Positions 38,599 through 49,470 of a DNA stretch of 64,000 nucleotides are shown here, in pieces. A program made the position numbers and the translations under genes. The stretch's first letter is position 1. Each line of letters starts with the position of its first letter. The stretch is from Brucella sp. 21LCYQ03 (GTDB taxonomy: Bacteria > Pseudomonadota > Alphaproteobacteria > Rhizobiales > Rhizobiaceae), in contig NZ_JAMJWE010000007.1 in the NCBI RefSeq assembly GCF_023554105.1, positions 124,001-188,000 of the forward strand, written 5' to 3'. The notes under the pieces are model-generated. The model saw nothing but the letters and a program-made list of their open reading frames with translations. It was not told where the DNA came from and ran no database searches.

Positions 38599-38695
38599 AG
38601 AGCGGTTCCAGCTAATGCTCAATCATTGAACCACTCTATCTCTTTATTTTTGCATTATCCGACGCAAAACCGCTTCGCACTTTTGCTGCAAATGC
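38599..38695. repeat. Palindromic repeat between the heparinase-like gene and purH
   Basis: First part: AGAGCGGTTC (38599-38608) with GAACCACTCT (38628-38637), one mismatch. Second part (38652-38695): GCATT at one end, AATGC at the other, with inner CGCAAAA/TTTTGC arms. Similar two-hairpin units are common between rhizobiales genes. The rest of the 217-base gap presumably holds the purH promoter. Confidence 0.6.
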
Positions 38696-38803
38696 TCCAA
38701 TAGCTGGCTTTTAGGGTATGATTCGTGTTTGAGCTGTGCTAACTCGCCATCGTCCCACCCTTCCTGAACGCAAAACGCTTCAGCAACGAAGAGACCGTTT
38801 CCT

Positions 38804-40420
38804 ATGGCTGTCAGCTCCAAGCATATTCCCGCTCCCGATCTTCATCGGGTGCGCCGCGCCCTTCTTTCCGTATCGGACAAGACCGGTCTCATCGATTTCG
38901 CTAAGGCACTTCATGCCCACGGCGTTGAAATTCTCTCGACCGGCGGCACCGCCAAGTCGATTGCCGCAGAAGGCATTCCTGTAAAAGATGTTTCGGAAGT
39001 TACCGGCTTTCCGGAAATCATGGACGGACGCGTGAAGACGCTGCATCCATCGGTTCACGGCGGTCTTCTTGCCGTGCGCAACGACCCTGAACATGTTGCA
39101 GCCATGGAAGCCCACGGCATTGGTGGCATTGATCTGGCCGTCATCAATCTCTATCCGTTTGAAGAAGTTCGTTTCAAGGGCGGCGACTATGACACCACGG
39201 TCGAAAACATCGACATTGGTGGCCCGGCCATGATCCGCGCTTCGGCGAAGAACCATGCCTATGTCGCAACTGTTGTTGATCCGGCTGATTATGCAGACGT
39301 TGTAGCTGAACTCGAAAAGAACGAAGGCTCGCTGCCTATTTCGTTCCGCAAAAAGCTCGCTGCCAAGGCGTTTTCGCGTACAGCCGCTTACGATGCAGCC
39401 ATTTCCAACTGGTTTGCAGAAGCCATCAACGACGAAACCCCGACCTATCGCTCGGTTGCAGGCAAGCTGCACTCCGTCATGCGCTATGGTGAAAACCCGC
39501 ATCAGACGGCTGGTTTTTATCTGACCGGCGAACAGCGTCCGGGCGTGGCCACTGCAACCCAGCTTCAGGGTAAGCAGCTTTCCTATAACAACATCAACGA
39601 CACCGATGCCGCTTTCGAACTCGTCGCCGAGTTTGACCCAGCCCGCACCGCAGCCGTTGCCATCATCAAGCACGCCAATCCTTGCGGCGTTGCAGAAGCA
39701 GCCACCATCACCGAAGCCTATCTCAAGGCGCTGGCCTGCGATCCTGTTTCGGCCTTTGGCGGTATTGTTGCGCTCAACAAAACGCTTGATGAAGCGGCTG
39801 CTGAAGAAATCGTCAAAATCTTCACGGAAGTCATCATCGCACCGGATGCGACTGAAGGTGCACAGGCTATCGTTGCCGCCAAGAAGAACCTGCGTCTGCT
39901 GGTAACGGGCGGTCTGCCTGATCCACGCGCCAAGGGCATTGCAGCGAAAACCGTTGCAGGCGGTGTACTGGTTCAGTCCCGCGACAACGGCAATGTCGAT
40001 GACCTTGACCTCAAAGTCGTTACCAAGCGCTCCCCAAGCGAAGCCGAACTCAACGACATGAAGTTCGCCTTCCGCGTTGGCAAGCATGTGAAGTCGAACG
40101 CCATCGTCTACGTCAAAGACGGCGCGACGGTTGGTATCGGCGCTGGCCAGATGAGCCGTGTGGATTCGGCCCGTATCGCAGCTCGTAAGGCAGAAGACGC
40201 AGCAGAAGCAGCCGGTCTTGCAGAGCCCCTGACCAAGGGCTGCGTTGTTGCATCCGACGCATTCTTCCCGTTTGCTGACGGTCTGCTTTCTGCTGTTCAA
40301 GCAGGTGCGACTGCTGTCATCCAGCCGGGCGGCTCCATGCGTGACGATGAAGTAATAGCAGCTGCTGATGAACATGGCATTGCCATGGTGATGACTGGTA
40401 TGCGCCACTTCCGTCATTAA
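38804..40420 (+). CDS. purH: Bifunctional AICAR transformylase/IMP cyclohydrolase
   Basis: Catalyses the last two steps of purine synthesis; 538 residues, full length. The N-terminal MGS-like cyclohydrolase domain ([39 protein letters not shown]) covers about 1-150; the AICAR transformylase domain contains [29 protein letters not shown], the catalytic Lys-His in [11 protein letters not shown], and the C-terminal [11 protein letters not shown] and [13 protein letters not shown]. Single gene followed by a strong terminator. Confidence 0.98.
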   Translation: MAVSSKHIPAPDLHRVRRALLSVSDKTGLIDFAKALHAHGVEILSTGGTAKSIAAEGIPVKDVSEVTGFPEIMDGRVKTLHPSVHGGLLAVRNDPEHVAAMEAHGIGGIDLAVINLYPFEEVRFKGGDYDTTVENIDIGGPAMIRASAKNHAYVATVVDPADYADVVAELEKNEGSLPISFRKKLAAKAFSRTAAYDAAISNWFAEAINDETPTYRSVAGKLHSVMRYGENPHQTAGFYLTGEQRPGVATATQLQGKQLSYNNINDTDAAFELVAEFDPARTAAVAIIKHANPCGVAEAATITEAYLKALACDPVSAFGGIVALNKTLDEAAAEEIVKIFTEVIIAPDATEGAQAIVAAKKNLRLLVTGGLPDPRAKGIAAKTVAGGVLVQSRDNGNVDDLDLKVVTKRSPSEAELNDMKFAFRVGKHVKSNAIVYVKDGATVGIGAGQMSRVDSARIAARKAEDAAEAAGLAEPLTKGCVVASDAFFPFADGLLSAVQAGATAVIQPGGSMRDDEVIAAADEHGIAMVMTGMRHFRH

Positions 40421-40446
40421 TTTGGACCGCCGCTGACCTAACTTAT

Positions 40447-40476
40447 AGCCCCCACAACTTAGGTGTTGCGGGGGCT
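40447..40476 (+). terminator. Terminator of purH
   Basis: AGCCCCCACAAC (40447-40458) pairs with GTTGCGGGGGCT (40465-40476) with one mismatch, followed by ATTTCTTTG. Confidence 0.8.
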
Positions 40477-40549
40477 ATTTCTTTGTATTCATATCATTTT
40501 CGATTAAGTTCGGTTTAGACTGCAACGAAACGCGAAGGAGCTTTATTTA

Positions 40550-42049
40550 ATGACAAAATTCATTGGTTCTATCGATCAGGGAACCACCAGTTCGCGTTTC
40601 ATTATTTTTGATAAGACAGGCGATATTGTCGCGATGGATCAGCGCGAACACGAGCAGATTTATCCGAAAGCGGGTTGGGTTGAGCACAACCCGAACGAGA
40701 TATGGCGCAACACGCAACATGTTATCAGCGAAGCGCTGAAGAAAGCGAAGCTGAAGGCTTCCGATATTGCATCTGTTGGCATCACAAACCAGCGCGAAAC
40801 CACTTTGCTGTGGGATAGGAAAACCGGCGCACCACTTTACAATGCCATTGTCTGGATGGACACACGCACGGACGAACTTGTCGATCATTTCGTCAAAGAT
40901 GGTGGCGCAGATCGCCTGCGCGATAAAACGGGCTTACCCATCTCGACTTATTTCTCCGGCCTTAAACTGCGCTGGATACTCGATAACGTTCCTGGCGCGC
41001 GCGATAAAGCCGAAAGCGGTGACGCGCTGTTTGGCACAATCGATAGCTGGCTTGTGTGGAACCTTAGCGGCGGCACAAAAGGCGGCATTCACATCACAGA
41101 TGTCACCAATGCTTCGCGCACACAACTTATGGACCTAGCGGCACTCAAATGGGATGAGGATATACTTCGCCTCTTCGATATTCCCACAGCTTGCCTGCCA
41201 GAAATTCGCTCATCCAGCGAAGTCTATGGCGGGATAGCCTTGCCCGCGCTTGAAGGAGTCAAACTGGCTGGCATTCTGGGCGACCAACAGGCAGCACTTT
41301 TCGGTCAAGCTTGTCTCGAACCAGGCGAAGCTAAGAACACCTACGGCACCGGCTGTTTCATGCTGATGAATACCGGCGAAAAGCTGGTTCCATCCACCTA
41401 TGGGCTTCTAACAACCGTTGCCTATCAGCTTGGCGACCAGAAGCCGGTCTATGCGCTGGAAGGCTCAATCGCAATCACCGGCGCTCTGGTGCAATGGCTG
41501 CGCGATAACCTTGGCATTATCAAAACCAGCGCTGACATTGAAACACTGGCGCGCACGGTCGAAGACAATGGCGATGTCTATTTCGTACCGGCCTTCTCCG
41601 GCCTTTACGCGCCACACTGGGAAGATTCAGCGCGTGGCATCATTGCTGGTCTGACGCGCTTTGCCAATAAAGGTCACATTGCGCGCGCAGCGCTTGAAGC
41701 AAGTGCTTATCAGGTGCGCGAAGTTCTGGAAGCCATGGTCAAGGATTCAGGTGTAGAGATTACTGAACTGCGTGCCGATGGCGGCATGACAATCAACGAA
41801 CTGCTCATGCAGTTTCAATCCGATATTCTCGATGTACCAGTCGTGCGCCCAAAAATCATCGAGACGACAGCACTTGGTGCCGCCTATGCGGCCGGCCTTG
41901 CTGTTGACTACTGGAAATCAACCAACGACTTGAACGAGAATTGGCAGGTCGGCCAACGCTGGCATCCTCGAATGCAGAGCAGCGAGCGCAATAAGCTTTT
42001 CAAGGGTTGGGAAAAAGCAGTTCAACGGTCCCTTAACTGGCTGGAATAG
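40550..42049 (+). CDS. glpK: Glycerol kinase
   Basis: ATP-dependent phosphorylation of glycerol to sn-glycerol 3-phosphate; 499 residues, FGGY kinase. Family features are [17 protein letters not shown] at the N-terminus, [45 protein letters not shown] and [12 protein letters not shown]. The start ATG at 40550 has AAGGAG ten bases upstream. It forms a pair with the glycerol facilitator gene 105 bases downstream, so uptake and phosphorylation of glycerol are linked. Confidence 0.97.
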   Translation: MTKFIGSIDQGTTSSRFIIFDKTGDIVAMDQREHEQIYPKAGWVEHNPNEIWRNTQHVISEALKKAKLKASDIASVGITNQRETTLLWDRKTGAPLYNAIVWMDTRTDELVDHFVKDGGADRLRDKTGLPISTYFSGLKLRWILDNVPGARDKAESGDALFGTIDSWLVWNLSGGTKGGIHITDVTNASRTQLMDLAALKWDEDILRLFDIPTACLPEIRSSSEVYGGIALPALEGVKLAGILGDQQAALFGQACLEPGEAKNTYGTGCFMLMNTGEKLVPSTYGLLTTVAYQLGDQKPVYALEGSIAITGALVQWLRDNLGIIKTSADIETLARTVEDNGDVYFVPAFSGLYAPHWEDSARGIIAGLTRFANKGHIARAALEASAYQVREVLEAMVKDSGVEITELRADGGMTINELLMQFQSDILDVPVVRPKIIETTALGAAYAAGLAVDYWKSTNDLNENWQVGQRWHPRMQSSERNKLFKGWEKAVQRSLNWLE

Positions 42050-42154
42050 GCGAGCCAAAACTAACCTGCCGTGGGATATTTTTTAAAACGGTCGGTAGGC
42101 AAATTTCATTATCGGTCACTTTTTTAGCACGTAATTTTTCTCTCGGAGCAAATA

Positions 42155-42877
42155 ATGAGTAGTGGTTTTATCGGAGAATTTCTGGGTACGATGGTGCTCG
42201 TCCTGTTAGGAGATGGTGTGGTCGCCAATGTTCTTCTCGCCAAATCAAAAGGTGAAAACTCTGGCTGGATCGTTATAACAGTAGGATGGGGCTTTGCCGT
42301 TCTCTGTGGTGTTATGGTTGCCATAGCCGCCGGTAGCGCTGGCCACATCAATCCCGCAGTAACGCTTGCGTTCTATGCGGCAGGTACGTTCCCCGCGGCA
42401 GAAGTAATACCCTATATTGGTGCGCAGATGCTTGGTGCCTTTGTAGGTGCGGTGCTTGTCTATCTTGCCTATCTGTCCCACTGGAAGCCGACCGAAGATA
42501 AGAGCTCAAAGCTTGGTGTGTTCTGCACCGGGCCCGCGATTCGTAACATTGTTGCCAATTGCCTGACCGAAATTATCGGAACCTTCGTTCTGGTATTCGT
42601 CGTCATTGCAATTGGCACAGAAGCAGTTGGGGCAACCGGCGTCCTCGCACCTTTGATGGTCGGCCTGGTTGTCTGGGCACTTGGCGTTTCGCTGGGTGGC
42701 CTTACTGGTTATGCAATCAATCCGGCACGCGATCTCGGACCACGCATCGCTCATGCACTGCTGCCTATTCCGGGCAAGGGTAGCTCGGATTGGTCCTATG
42801 CGTGGATTCCAGTTGCAGCGCCGATCATAGGCGGACTGATCGCAATTACCTGCGCCAAAGCTGCAGGTATGATGTAA
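42155..42877 (+). CDS. glpF: Glycerol uptake facilitator (aquaglyceroporin, MIP family)
   Basis: A 240-residue membrane channel with six transmembrane segments. The two pore motifs are GHINPAVTLAF (about 65-75) and YAINPARDLGPRIAH (about 187-201); the Asp after the second NPAR is the mark of glycerol facilitators as opposed to water-only aquaporins. Adjacent glpK supports glycerol as substrate. The start is ATG at 42155 with CTCGGAG seven to eight bases upstream. Confidence 0.94.
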   Translation: MSSGFIGEFLGTMVLVLLGDGVVANVLLAKSKGENSGWIVITVGWGFAVLCGVMVAIAAGSAGHINPAVTLAFYAAGTFPAAEVIPYIGAQMLGAFVGAVLVYLAYLSHWKPTEDKSSKLGVFCTGPAIRNIVANCLTEIIGTFVLVFVVIAIGTEAVGATGVLAPLMVGLVVWALGVSLGGLTGYAINPARDLGPRIAHALLPIPGKGSSDWSYAWIPVAAPIIGGLIAITCAKAAGMM

Positions 42878-42884
42878 ACTATAA

Positions 42885-42906
42885 GGCGCAGCGTCATCGC
42901 TGCGCC
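42885..42906. terminator. Bidirectional terminator between glpF and an MFS gene
   Basis: GGCGCAGCG (42885-42893) and its complement (42898-42906) with TCAT loop, followed by CTATTTTC on the plus strand. The two genes converge on it. Confidence 0.75.
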
Positions 42907-42912
42907 CTATTT

Positions 42913-44304
42913 TCAGATGCGTTCAGCAGGATATGGCGTGGATTTAGCCAGCAGAAAACCTGAACCAAACAATACAACCAGCACCGACATGCCGAGCGCT
43001 GCCGATCCGCTGAGCGCTGTAACAGTCGCCACCAAAAATGGTCCAATGAAACTGGTGGCCCGCCCTGCCAGCGCATAGATACCAAAATAGCGGCCTGACT
43101 CTTCCGGTTTAATGCTGCGCGCAAACCATGACCGCGATGATGCCTGCACCGGCCCAAATGCAGCACCGATCATTAATCCGTAAATCAGATAGGCATGTTC
43201 GGCAGATGTTGCGAACAAGCCTTTCGCATCAGTCGGCGCGAAAGAAATTAAACCAAACACCGTATAATCATGGCCAGTCGATACAATGCCAAGAGACGCG
43301 ATGAAAAGCAGGATGATTGAGCCAAGGACAACTGCCTTTGATCCCACCCGCGTATCCAGTTTGCTTGCAACCAAGCAACTAAAAATCGCCATCACATTCA
43401 GGATCATACCAAACAGACCTATTTCGGTGATCGACCAGCTGAATAGCACGGCCGCATAGCCAGCACCGAGCGCCAGCAAAGCATTGACACCATCCTGATA
43501 AACCATACGCGCAATCAGAAAACGAACGATCCCCGGACGTTTGCGAACTTCGCCAAGCGTCTTCTTCAATTCACTCAAACCTGAGCGCAAAGCTGGTGCG
43601 AGTTTTTCACCCTTTGCCACATCAGGCGTGAAGAAAAACATCGGCAGAATAAACACGAAATACCAGAGGGCAGAAATCGGTCCCGCTATGCGACCGTCTT
43701 CGCCTTTTGCTGGATCAATCCCAAACAGCGGATCAATGCCAATGATTGTTTTTCCTGTTTCTGGTGATGCCGCCAGACAAAACACGATGAAAATCAGCAC
43801 CGTCATGCCACCAAGATAGCCAAGCCCCCAGGCAATATTCGACACCCGGCCAATATCTTTTTGCGGAACAAGCCGCGGCATCATGGAATCATTGAAAACA
43901 ATCGAGAATTCTGCGGCAATCATCGCCAGAGCAAATGCAAACAGCACCCAATAAATATTGGCACCCGGAACAGCGAACCACAGCGTACAAAGCGCTGTAA
44001 TCTTAATAATTGCAAAGAACGCTATCCATGGTTTTCGTGGTCCGGTCCTGTCGGAAACAGCACCAAGGATTGGTGAGAGGATCGCTACGGCAAGCCCTGC
44101 TGCTGCAAAGCCATAACCCCACGCGATCTGCCCAGCCTCTGGGCTCTCTGCCATACGAGAGATGAAATAAGGTCCGAAAATAAACGTCGTAACGACTGTG
44201 AAAAACGGCTGCGCCGCCCAGTCAAAAAATATCCAGCCCCACACACCGCGGCGTGAAGAATAGCTGTCTGTTGGCATTGCATGTTCCGTCATTTTTGCGC
44301 CCAT
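42913..44304 (-). CDS. MFS transporter, UMF1/Atg22-like family
   Basis: A 463-residue major facilitator with about 12 membrane segments. The N-terminal GVWGWIFFDWAAQPFFTVVT (FDWANS-like), ILGAVSDRTGPRKPWIAFFA and SFLPRLVP-like SMMPRLVPQKDIGRVSNIAW are marks of the UMF1 (Atg22-like) family. The substrate is unknown; yeast Atg22 exports amino acids from the vacuole. Start at 44304, or M5 at 44292, which has a better-spaced purine stretch upstream. Single gene; the upstream neighbour, glutamate dehydrogenase, ends on the same strand with a terminator between. Confidence 0.9.
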   Translation of the reverse strand: MGAKMTEHAMPTDSYSSRRGVWGWIFFDWAAQPFFTVVTTFIFGPYFISRMAESPEAGQIAWGYGFAAAGLAVAILSPILGAVSDRTGPRKPWIAFFAIIKITALCTLWFAVPGANIYWVLFAFALAMIAAEFSIVFNDSMMPRLVPQKDIGRVSNIAWGLGYLGGMTVLIFIVFCLAASPETGKTIIGIDPLFGIDPAKGEDGRIAGPISALWYFVFILPMFFFTPDVAKGEKLAPALRSGLSELKKTLGEVRKRPGIVRFLIARMVYQDGVNALLALGAGYAAVLFSWSITEIGLFGMILNVMAIFSCLVASKLDTRVGSKAVVLGSIILLFIASLGIVSTGHDYTVFGLISFAPTDAKGLFATSAEHAYLIYGLMIGAAFGPVQASSRSWFARSIKPEESGRYFGIYALAGRATSFIGPFLVATVTALSGSAALGMSVLVVLFGSGFLLAKSTPYPAERI

Positions 44305-44362
44305 CCCCCGTGAAGCGCTCCGAACTTACACTGCTCGCTTTCACACCACAATAAAGCAAAAA

Positions 44363-44380
44363 GGGCAGCCGAAGCTGCCC
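44363..44380 (-). terminator. Terminator of the glutamate dehydrogenase gene
   Basis: GGGCAGC (44363-44369) and GCTGCCC (44374-44380); the loop is TTCG on the minus strand and T residues follow (TTTTTGC). Confidence 0.9.
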
Positions 44381-44404
44381 TTTTCAAGGTCTATGGATTG
44401 TATC

Positions 44405-47400
44405 TTATTGTGCCAAGTCTGACATCAGCCCCGCTGCAACCGCGAGACGCGAAACGGTGAGATCACCGCCCTCGGTCAATGCGACCATACGATTTCGGAC
44501 CTGATCAATACGGGCAGCATCTTCTGCAAACCAAGCAGCCGCTGCGTCTTTGTCCTTGCCGTACTTCTTGAGTGCCGCAATGGTAATGCCGCGAGCCGCT
44601 TGCGTGATTGTATCGCTCGCACGCGACAGTGCCAGACCATCATAATAGTCGGTGACTGGAATTGTACGCGCTGCTTCTTCAATACGGCCAATGCGGAACG
44701 CTTCCGACACGCCAAAATAAGCTTTAGCCGTTGCAACCAGATCAGCATTGGCCAGATGTGCAATCAGCGCAATATCCGGCATGATGCCCGCAAGCTGGAG
44801 ATTAGCCAGACGCTGTGCAAGCTTCTCTGGTGCACCCTTTTCAACAAAGGCTGCCTTGTCGAACTGAACTGCTTCGATGAGATAATCCGGCATCAGACCA
44901 TCGAAGCGTGGCTCAAGCGCTGCACGAGCAGTGGTGATCGTGTTCACCAGTTCTGTGAGGTTTGCACGCGTTGTGTCATTGCGCAGTACCCATGCTGTTG
45001 TTGCAAGCAGCATTTCGCCAACCAGATGATAGAACTGGTTCTGCACATCACCCGTCACCTTGTTATCAAGCGCATCAATGGCGTCATAGATCGCATCGAT
45101 CTCAAAGCCATCACGCACCGCAACATAGGCGCGAACAATATCGGCAGGCGACTTGCCTGTTGTATCAGCAAGACGGCTGATGAAGGTGATGCCGCCACGA
45201 TTGATCACATCATTAGCCAGCAAAGTAGCGACGATTTCGCGTTTCAAACGGTGGTTTGAAATTTCCTCCGCATAGGTTTTCACCATGCGTTTCGGGAAGT
45301 AACCAAACAGCAACTGCTCGAAATATGGCTCATCAGGCAGCTTGCTTGCGACCAGATCATCCGATAGCGACAGCTTGGCATAAGCGAGCAGAACAGCGAG
45401 TTCTGGACGTGTCAGCGGCTGGCCAGACTTCTGACGATCATTGAGTACCGCATCCGAAGGCAGATATTCGACCTTACGATCCAACAACTTACGGGCTTCG
45501 AGCTCGGCCATGAAACGGGCCTGATAAGGCAGCTCCGTGAGACCGTGACGTTCGCTCAAAGACAGAGCGAGCGGCTGGAGATAGTTGTTGCGCAACACCA
45601 GTTCCGAGACATCGTCGGTCATGCTCACCAGCAGCTTATCGCGTGCCGGGCGCTTCAACTTGCCTGATCGCATGGCAGCAGCCAGTGCAATCTTGATGTT
45701 AACCTCAACGTCGGAGCAATTGACGCCTGCCGAGTTGTCGATAGCGTCGGTATTGTTGCGACCACCGGTCAGCGCATATTCGATACGCCCGCGCTGCGTC
45801 AGGCCAAGATTTGCACCTTCGCCGATTACCCGTGCACGCACTTCCGAACCCGTGATGCGGATTGCATCATTGGCACGATCACCCACCTGCGCATCGGTCT
45901 CAGCGGTTGAGCGAATATAAGTGCCGATACCACCGAACCACAAAAGATCGACCTGAGCCTTCAGGATCGTCGTCATGATTTCTTGCGGTGAAGCGGTGGT
46001 TTTGCCAAGGCCGATGGCCTTCGCTGCTTCCGCTGAAAGCGTGATTGTCTTCTGACTACGGCTATAGACGCCGCCACCTTCCGACAGCTTCGAGCGATCA
46101 TAATCCTGCCAGCTCGAGCGCGGCAGATCAAACAGACGCTTGCGCTCTGCAAAACCGTCAGCAGGGACCGGATTTGGATCGATGAAGATGTCACGGTGAT
46201 CGAAGGCTACTACGAGCCTGATCTGCTCGGACAACAGCATACCATTGCCGAACACGTCGCCCGACATATCACCCACACCAGCAACCGTGAACGGCTCGGT
46301 CTGAATGTCTGTGTCTAGTTCTCGGAAATGCCGCTTCACAGCCTCCCACGCACCGCGCGCGGTGATTGCCATACCTTTGTGATCATAACCGGCAGAGCCA
46401 CCCGATGCAAAAGCATCATCGAGCCAGAAGTCATGCGCCTGGCTGATCGCATTCGCAGTATCGGAGAATGTCGCGGTGCCCTTATCAGCAGCGACCACGA
46501 AATACGGATCATCCTTATCGTGACGAACAACATCAACAGGCGGCACAACATCATTGTCGTGAATGTTGTCAGTGACGGAGAGAAGTGTCGAGATGAAAAC
46601 CTTATAGGCATCGCGACCAGCTTCAAACACCGCATTGCGATCACCGCCAACAGGCAAACGCTTCGGATAGAAGCCGCCCTTGGCACCAACCGGCACAATC
46701 ACCGCATTCTTAACCTGCTGTGCCTTCACCAGACCCAACACTTCCGTGCGGTAATCCTGTGCACGATCCGACCAGCGCAGACCACCACGTGCAACAGCGC
46801 CAAAGCGCAAATGCACGCCTTCCACTTCCGGGCCATAGACGAAGATTTCGCGATATGGGCGCGGATCAGGCAGACCTTCGACAAGCCGCGGATTGAGCTT
46901 GAACGCGAATGTCACGCGAGGCTTGCCATCTGCATCAGGCTGATAGGCATTGGTGCGCAGCGTTGCCTCGATCAGGTTGCGGAAACGACGCAAAATCTGA
47001 TCGTCATCAATGCTTGGCACACCGAGAAGTGCGGTTTCAATAGCATCAACCAGTTTGGTTTCAGCAGCATCGCGACGCTTAGCCGATGGGTTGAAGCGCA
47101 GATCAAACAGCGAATAAAGATCGTTAGCAATTTCTGGATAACGATTGAGCGCCGCTGCAATGAAGCCCTGCGAATAAGCAATACCCGCCTGTTGCAGATA
47201 ACGACCATAGGCACGCAGAATCATGATCTGACGTGCGCTGAGACGTGCAGTCTGCACCAGCGCATTATAGGCATCATTGTCAGCGAGAGCGTCCCAAACA
47301 GTGCGGAACACATCTTCCAGCATTTCGCCATCGTCGGACAAATCGACTGGCGCGCCATAAGCATTTACGAGCTGCATGTCGTGCACGTAAACAGCAGCGC

Positions 47401-49195
47401 CGTCTTTGCCGGCTAACGGAAGATCAATCGTCTGCTCGCTGACAACACGGAAACCCATATTTTCCAGAAGCGGAACACGCTGCGACAGCACAACCGGCGC
47501 ACCATGATGATAGATCTTCAGCGAAACGGCATCTGGCCCATCGGTGCGATAGCGATAGAAGTCCACAAACAGCGGCGCTTGCTCACTCAGACCAGCAATA
47601 CGCTGCGCATCGATAAGCGCTTCTGGAGCTGTGAAGATTTCACGATAGGATTGCGGGAAGCTTGAAGCGAGTGCGACAGTCTTCGCATCAGCACTATCTG
47701 CGCTTTCACGTACAGCATCGTCCCATGTACGAACGATTGAACGCACTTCTTCTTCCAGCGCATCACGATCCACATGCGGCGTTGAACGCTCATGACGACG
47801 GATGACGAACTGCACACGCGTCAAGCCGTTCTGCAAGAACACCGGATGGAATTCGAAGCTGTCGCCGCTATAAATATCAACCAGATAACGACCGATCTTT
47901 TCACGCACAACAGAATCGTAACGGTCGCGCGGAATGTAAACGAGTACGGTGGCAAAACGACCAAAGCGATCAAGACGCGGGATCGCGCGGACGCGCGGAC
48001 GTTCACCCAATGCCAGAATAAGTTCGGCATTGGCCGTCAGGCTTTCCGTATCAATCTGGAAAAGCTCATCGCGCGGATATTCTTCCAGCACGTTGATAAG
48101 CGCCTTACCGGAATGGTCTTCGCGGTTAAAGCCGAGATGCTTAATGACCGCATCAGCCTTTGAACGGATGAACGGGATACCTGCAACAGAGCTTGTATAG
48201 GCCACCGAAGTAAACAGACCGACGACGCGAAGCTCGCCAATGGCTTCGCCATTTGGCCCAAAAATCTTCACGCCAACATAATCGAGATAGGACCGGCGAT
48301 GTATGAGCGAAAGCGAGTTCGCCTTGGTCACGATTAGCGGTTCACTACCGTCGAGGAAGTCTGTGATTTCGCGAGGCGTTGCCTTGTCATCATCGTCCTT
48401 ACGCAGAACGCGGACGTCGCCGTCATTGAGAATGCCAAGCGTTTCCTTATTCGGAACCAGATCACGCTTGTCGCCCTTACCCTTGAAGGTCAGTTCGCGC
48501 ATTCCGAGGAAGATGAAGCGGTTATCACGCAGCCATTCAAGAAAAGCGATTGCTTCCGGCATGGCCGGATCAAGTGTGAGTTTCTGAATGCGTTTGTAAT
48601 CATCAATCGCCACATCGAGGCGCTTGATCATCGGCTTCCAGTCGCTGACGGCTGAACGAACCTGTCCAAGCACACGCTTGAGAGCGGCAGTCAAATCGGA
48701 CTTAGCCTGCTTATCGAGCAATGGCAGATGGATCTGCACAAGGCTAACGCGCTCAACACCCCTAGCAGGTGCGAGCTGCGATGCTTCGCCCAAAATAGTC
48801 AGGCTGTCCTTTTCCCGCTCAATATCGAGAACCGGATGAACAACCATGAAAATCTGGCTGACATGATCGTTCAGCTCACCCATGATCGAGTCGAGCAGGA
48901 ACGGCATGTTGTCGTTGACGATGGTAATGACGCTGACAGGGCGGCCATGGCGTTCGATACTGTTATCGACGCTGATAATGCTCTTACCCTTGCGATAGGA
49001 TTCAAGCGCTTCATAGCCATACTGGGCAGATTTATCGAGCGCTGCGGCATCATATGCCGCGAGATCTTCGGGCGGTGCCCATTCGAAGAGAAGCTGCGAA
49101 AAGGCGTTTAGCGTCTTCGACTTTCCTCCCTTCTTCTCCTCCTTGGCTGCCTTGGAACCCTTAATTTTGCTCGACCGATCCTGCTTTGCAGTCAC
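44405..49195 (-). CDS. NAD-specific glutamate dehydrogenase, large (180 kDa class)
   Basis: About 1596 residues, matching the large NAD-GDH class (oxidative deamination of glutamate to 2-oxoglutarate and ammonia). The long N-terminal half carries ACT-like regulatory segments (e.g. VITIVNDNMPFLLDSIMGEL); the catalytic part contains RGGLRWSDRAQDYRTEVLGL, KNAVIVPVGAKGGFYPK (catalytic Lys), GVGDMSGDVFGNGMLLSEQ and VIGEGANLGLTQRGRIEYA. I take GTG at 49195 as start because AGGAG lies eight bases before it; ATG at 49213 (six residues longer) is the main alternative, and the frame is open to 49354. It links amino acid uptake to the TCA cycle. Confidence 0.95.
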   Translation of the reverse strand: MTAKQDRSSKIKGSKAAKEEKKGGKSKTLNAFSQLLFEWAPPEDLAAYDAAALDKSAQYGYEALESYRKGKSIISVDNSIERHGRPVSVITIVNDNMPFLLDSIMGELNDHVSQIFMVVHPVLDIEREKDSLTILGEASQLAPARGVERVSLVQIHLPLLDKQAKSDLTAALKRVLGQVRSAVSDWKPMIKRLDVAIDDYKRIQKLTLDPAMPEAIAFLEWLRDNRFIFLGMRELTFKGKGDKRDLVPNKETLGILNDGDVRVLRKDDDDKATPREITDFLDGSEPLIVTKANSLSLIHRRSYLDYVGVKIFGPNGEAIGELRVVGLFTSVAYTSSVAGIPFIRSKADAVIKHLGFNREDHSGKALINVLEEYPRDELFQIDTESLTANAELILALGERPRVRAIPRLDRFGRFATVLVYIPRDRYDSVVREKIGRYLVDIYSGDSFEFHPVFLQNGLTRVQFVIRRHERSTPHVDRDALEEEVRSIVRTWDDAVRESADSADAKTVALASSFPQSYREIFTAPEALIDAQRIAGLSEQAPLFVDFYRYRTDGPDAVSLKIYHHGAPVVLSQRVPLLENMGFRVVSEQTIDLPLAGKDGAAVYVHDMQLVNAYGAPVDLSDDGEMLEDVFRTVWDALADNDAYNALVQTARLSARQIMILRAYGRYLQQAGIAYSQGFIAAALNRYPEIANDLYSLFDLRFNPSAKRRDAAETKLVDAIETALLGVPSIDDDQILRRFRNLIEATLRTNAYQPDADGKPRVTFAFKLNPRLVEGLPDPRPYREIFVYGPEVEGVHLRFGAVARGGLRWSDRAQDYRTEVLGLVKAQQVKNAVIVPVGAKGGFYPKRLPVGGDRNAVFEAGRDAYKVFISTLLSVTDNIHDNDVVPPVDVVRHDKDDPYFVVAADKGTATFSDTANAISQAHDFWLDDAFASGGSAGYDHKGMAITARGAWEAVKRHFRELDTDIQTEPFTVAGVGDMSGDVFGNGMLLSEQIRLVVAFDHRDIFIDPNPVPADGFAERKRLFDLPRSSWQDYDRSKLSEGGGVYSRSQKTITLSAEAAKAIGLGKTTASPQEIMTTILKAQVDLLWFGGIGTYIRSTAETDAQVGDRANDAIRITGSEVRARVIGEGANLGLTQRGRIEYALTGGRNNTDAIDNSAGVNCSDVEVNIKIALAAAMRSGKLKRPARDKLLVSMTDDVSELVLRNNYLQPLALSLSERHGLTELPYQARFMAELEARKLLDRKVEYLPSDAVLNDRQKSGQPLTRPELAVLLAYAKLSLSDDLVASKLPDEPYFEQLLFGYFPKRMVKTYAEEISNHRLKREIVATLLANDVINRGGITFISRLADTTGKSPADIVRAYVAVRDGFEIDAIYDAIDALDNKVTGDVQNQFYHLVGEMLLATTAWVLRNDTTRANLTELVNTITTARAALEPRFDGLMPDYLIEAVQFDKAAFVEKGAPEKLAQRLANLQLAGIMPDIALIAHLANADLVATAKAYFGVSEAFRIGRIEEAARTIPVTDYYDGLALSRASDTITQAARGITIAALKKYGKDKDAAAAWFAEDAARIDQVRNRMVALTEGGDLTVSRLAVAAGLMSDLAQ

Positions 49196-49470
49196 GTCGG
49201 ATACTCCTGTCATGATGGCAATGCGCGCCAAACTAGCAGATTGCCCGCTCGTTTCGATGACAAATCGTTGAAAACAACCAAAATTTTCCGTGAAAGTCAG
49301 AAAATTCGCATCTAATCCATTTAAATTGGAACAAAACTTCGGAAAGCTTTTCAAAAATTTCAGAATGTGCCGTCGAGGCTGTACGGAAATGACACAGCTT
49401 CTTTACGTAAGCGTCACAAAAGCTAAATTTCGCCACAAATCATGGCCGAATCTGGTGCTGCTAATCGTGC

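Noticed and set aside
38780-40417. 545-codon minus-strand ORF
   Set aside because: Exactly antisense to purH. Cys/Asn-rich composition reflects the complementary frame of a real gene.
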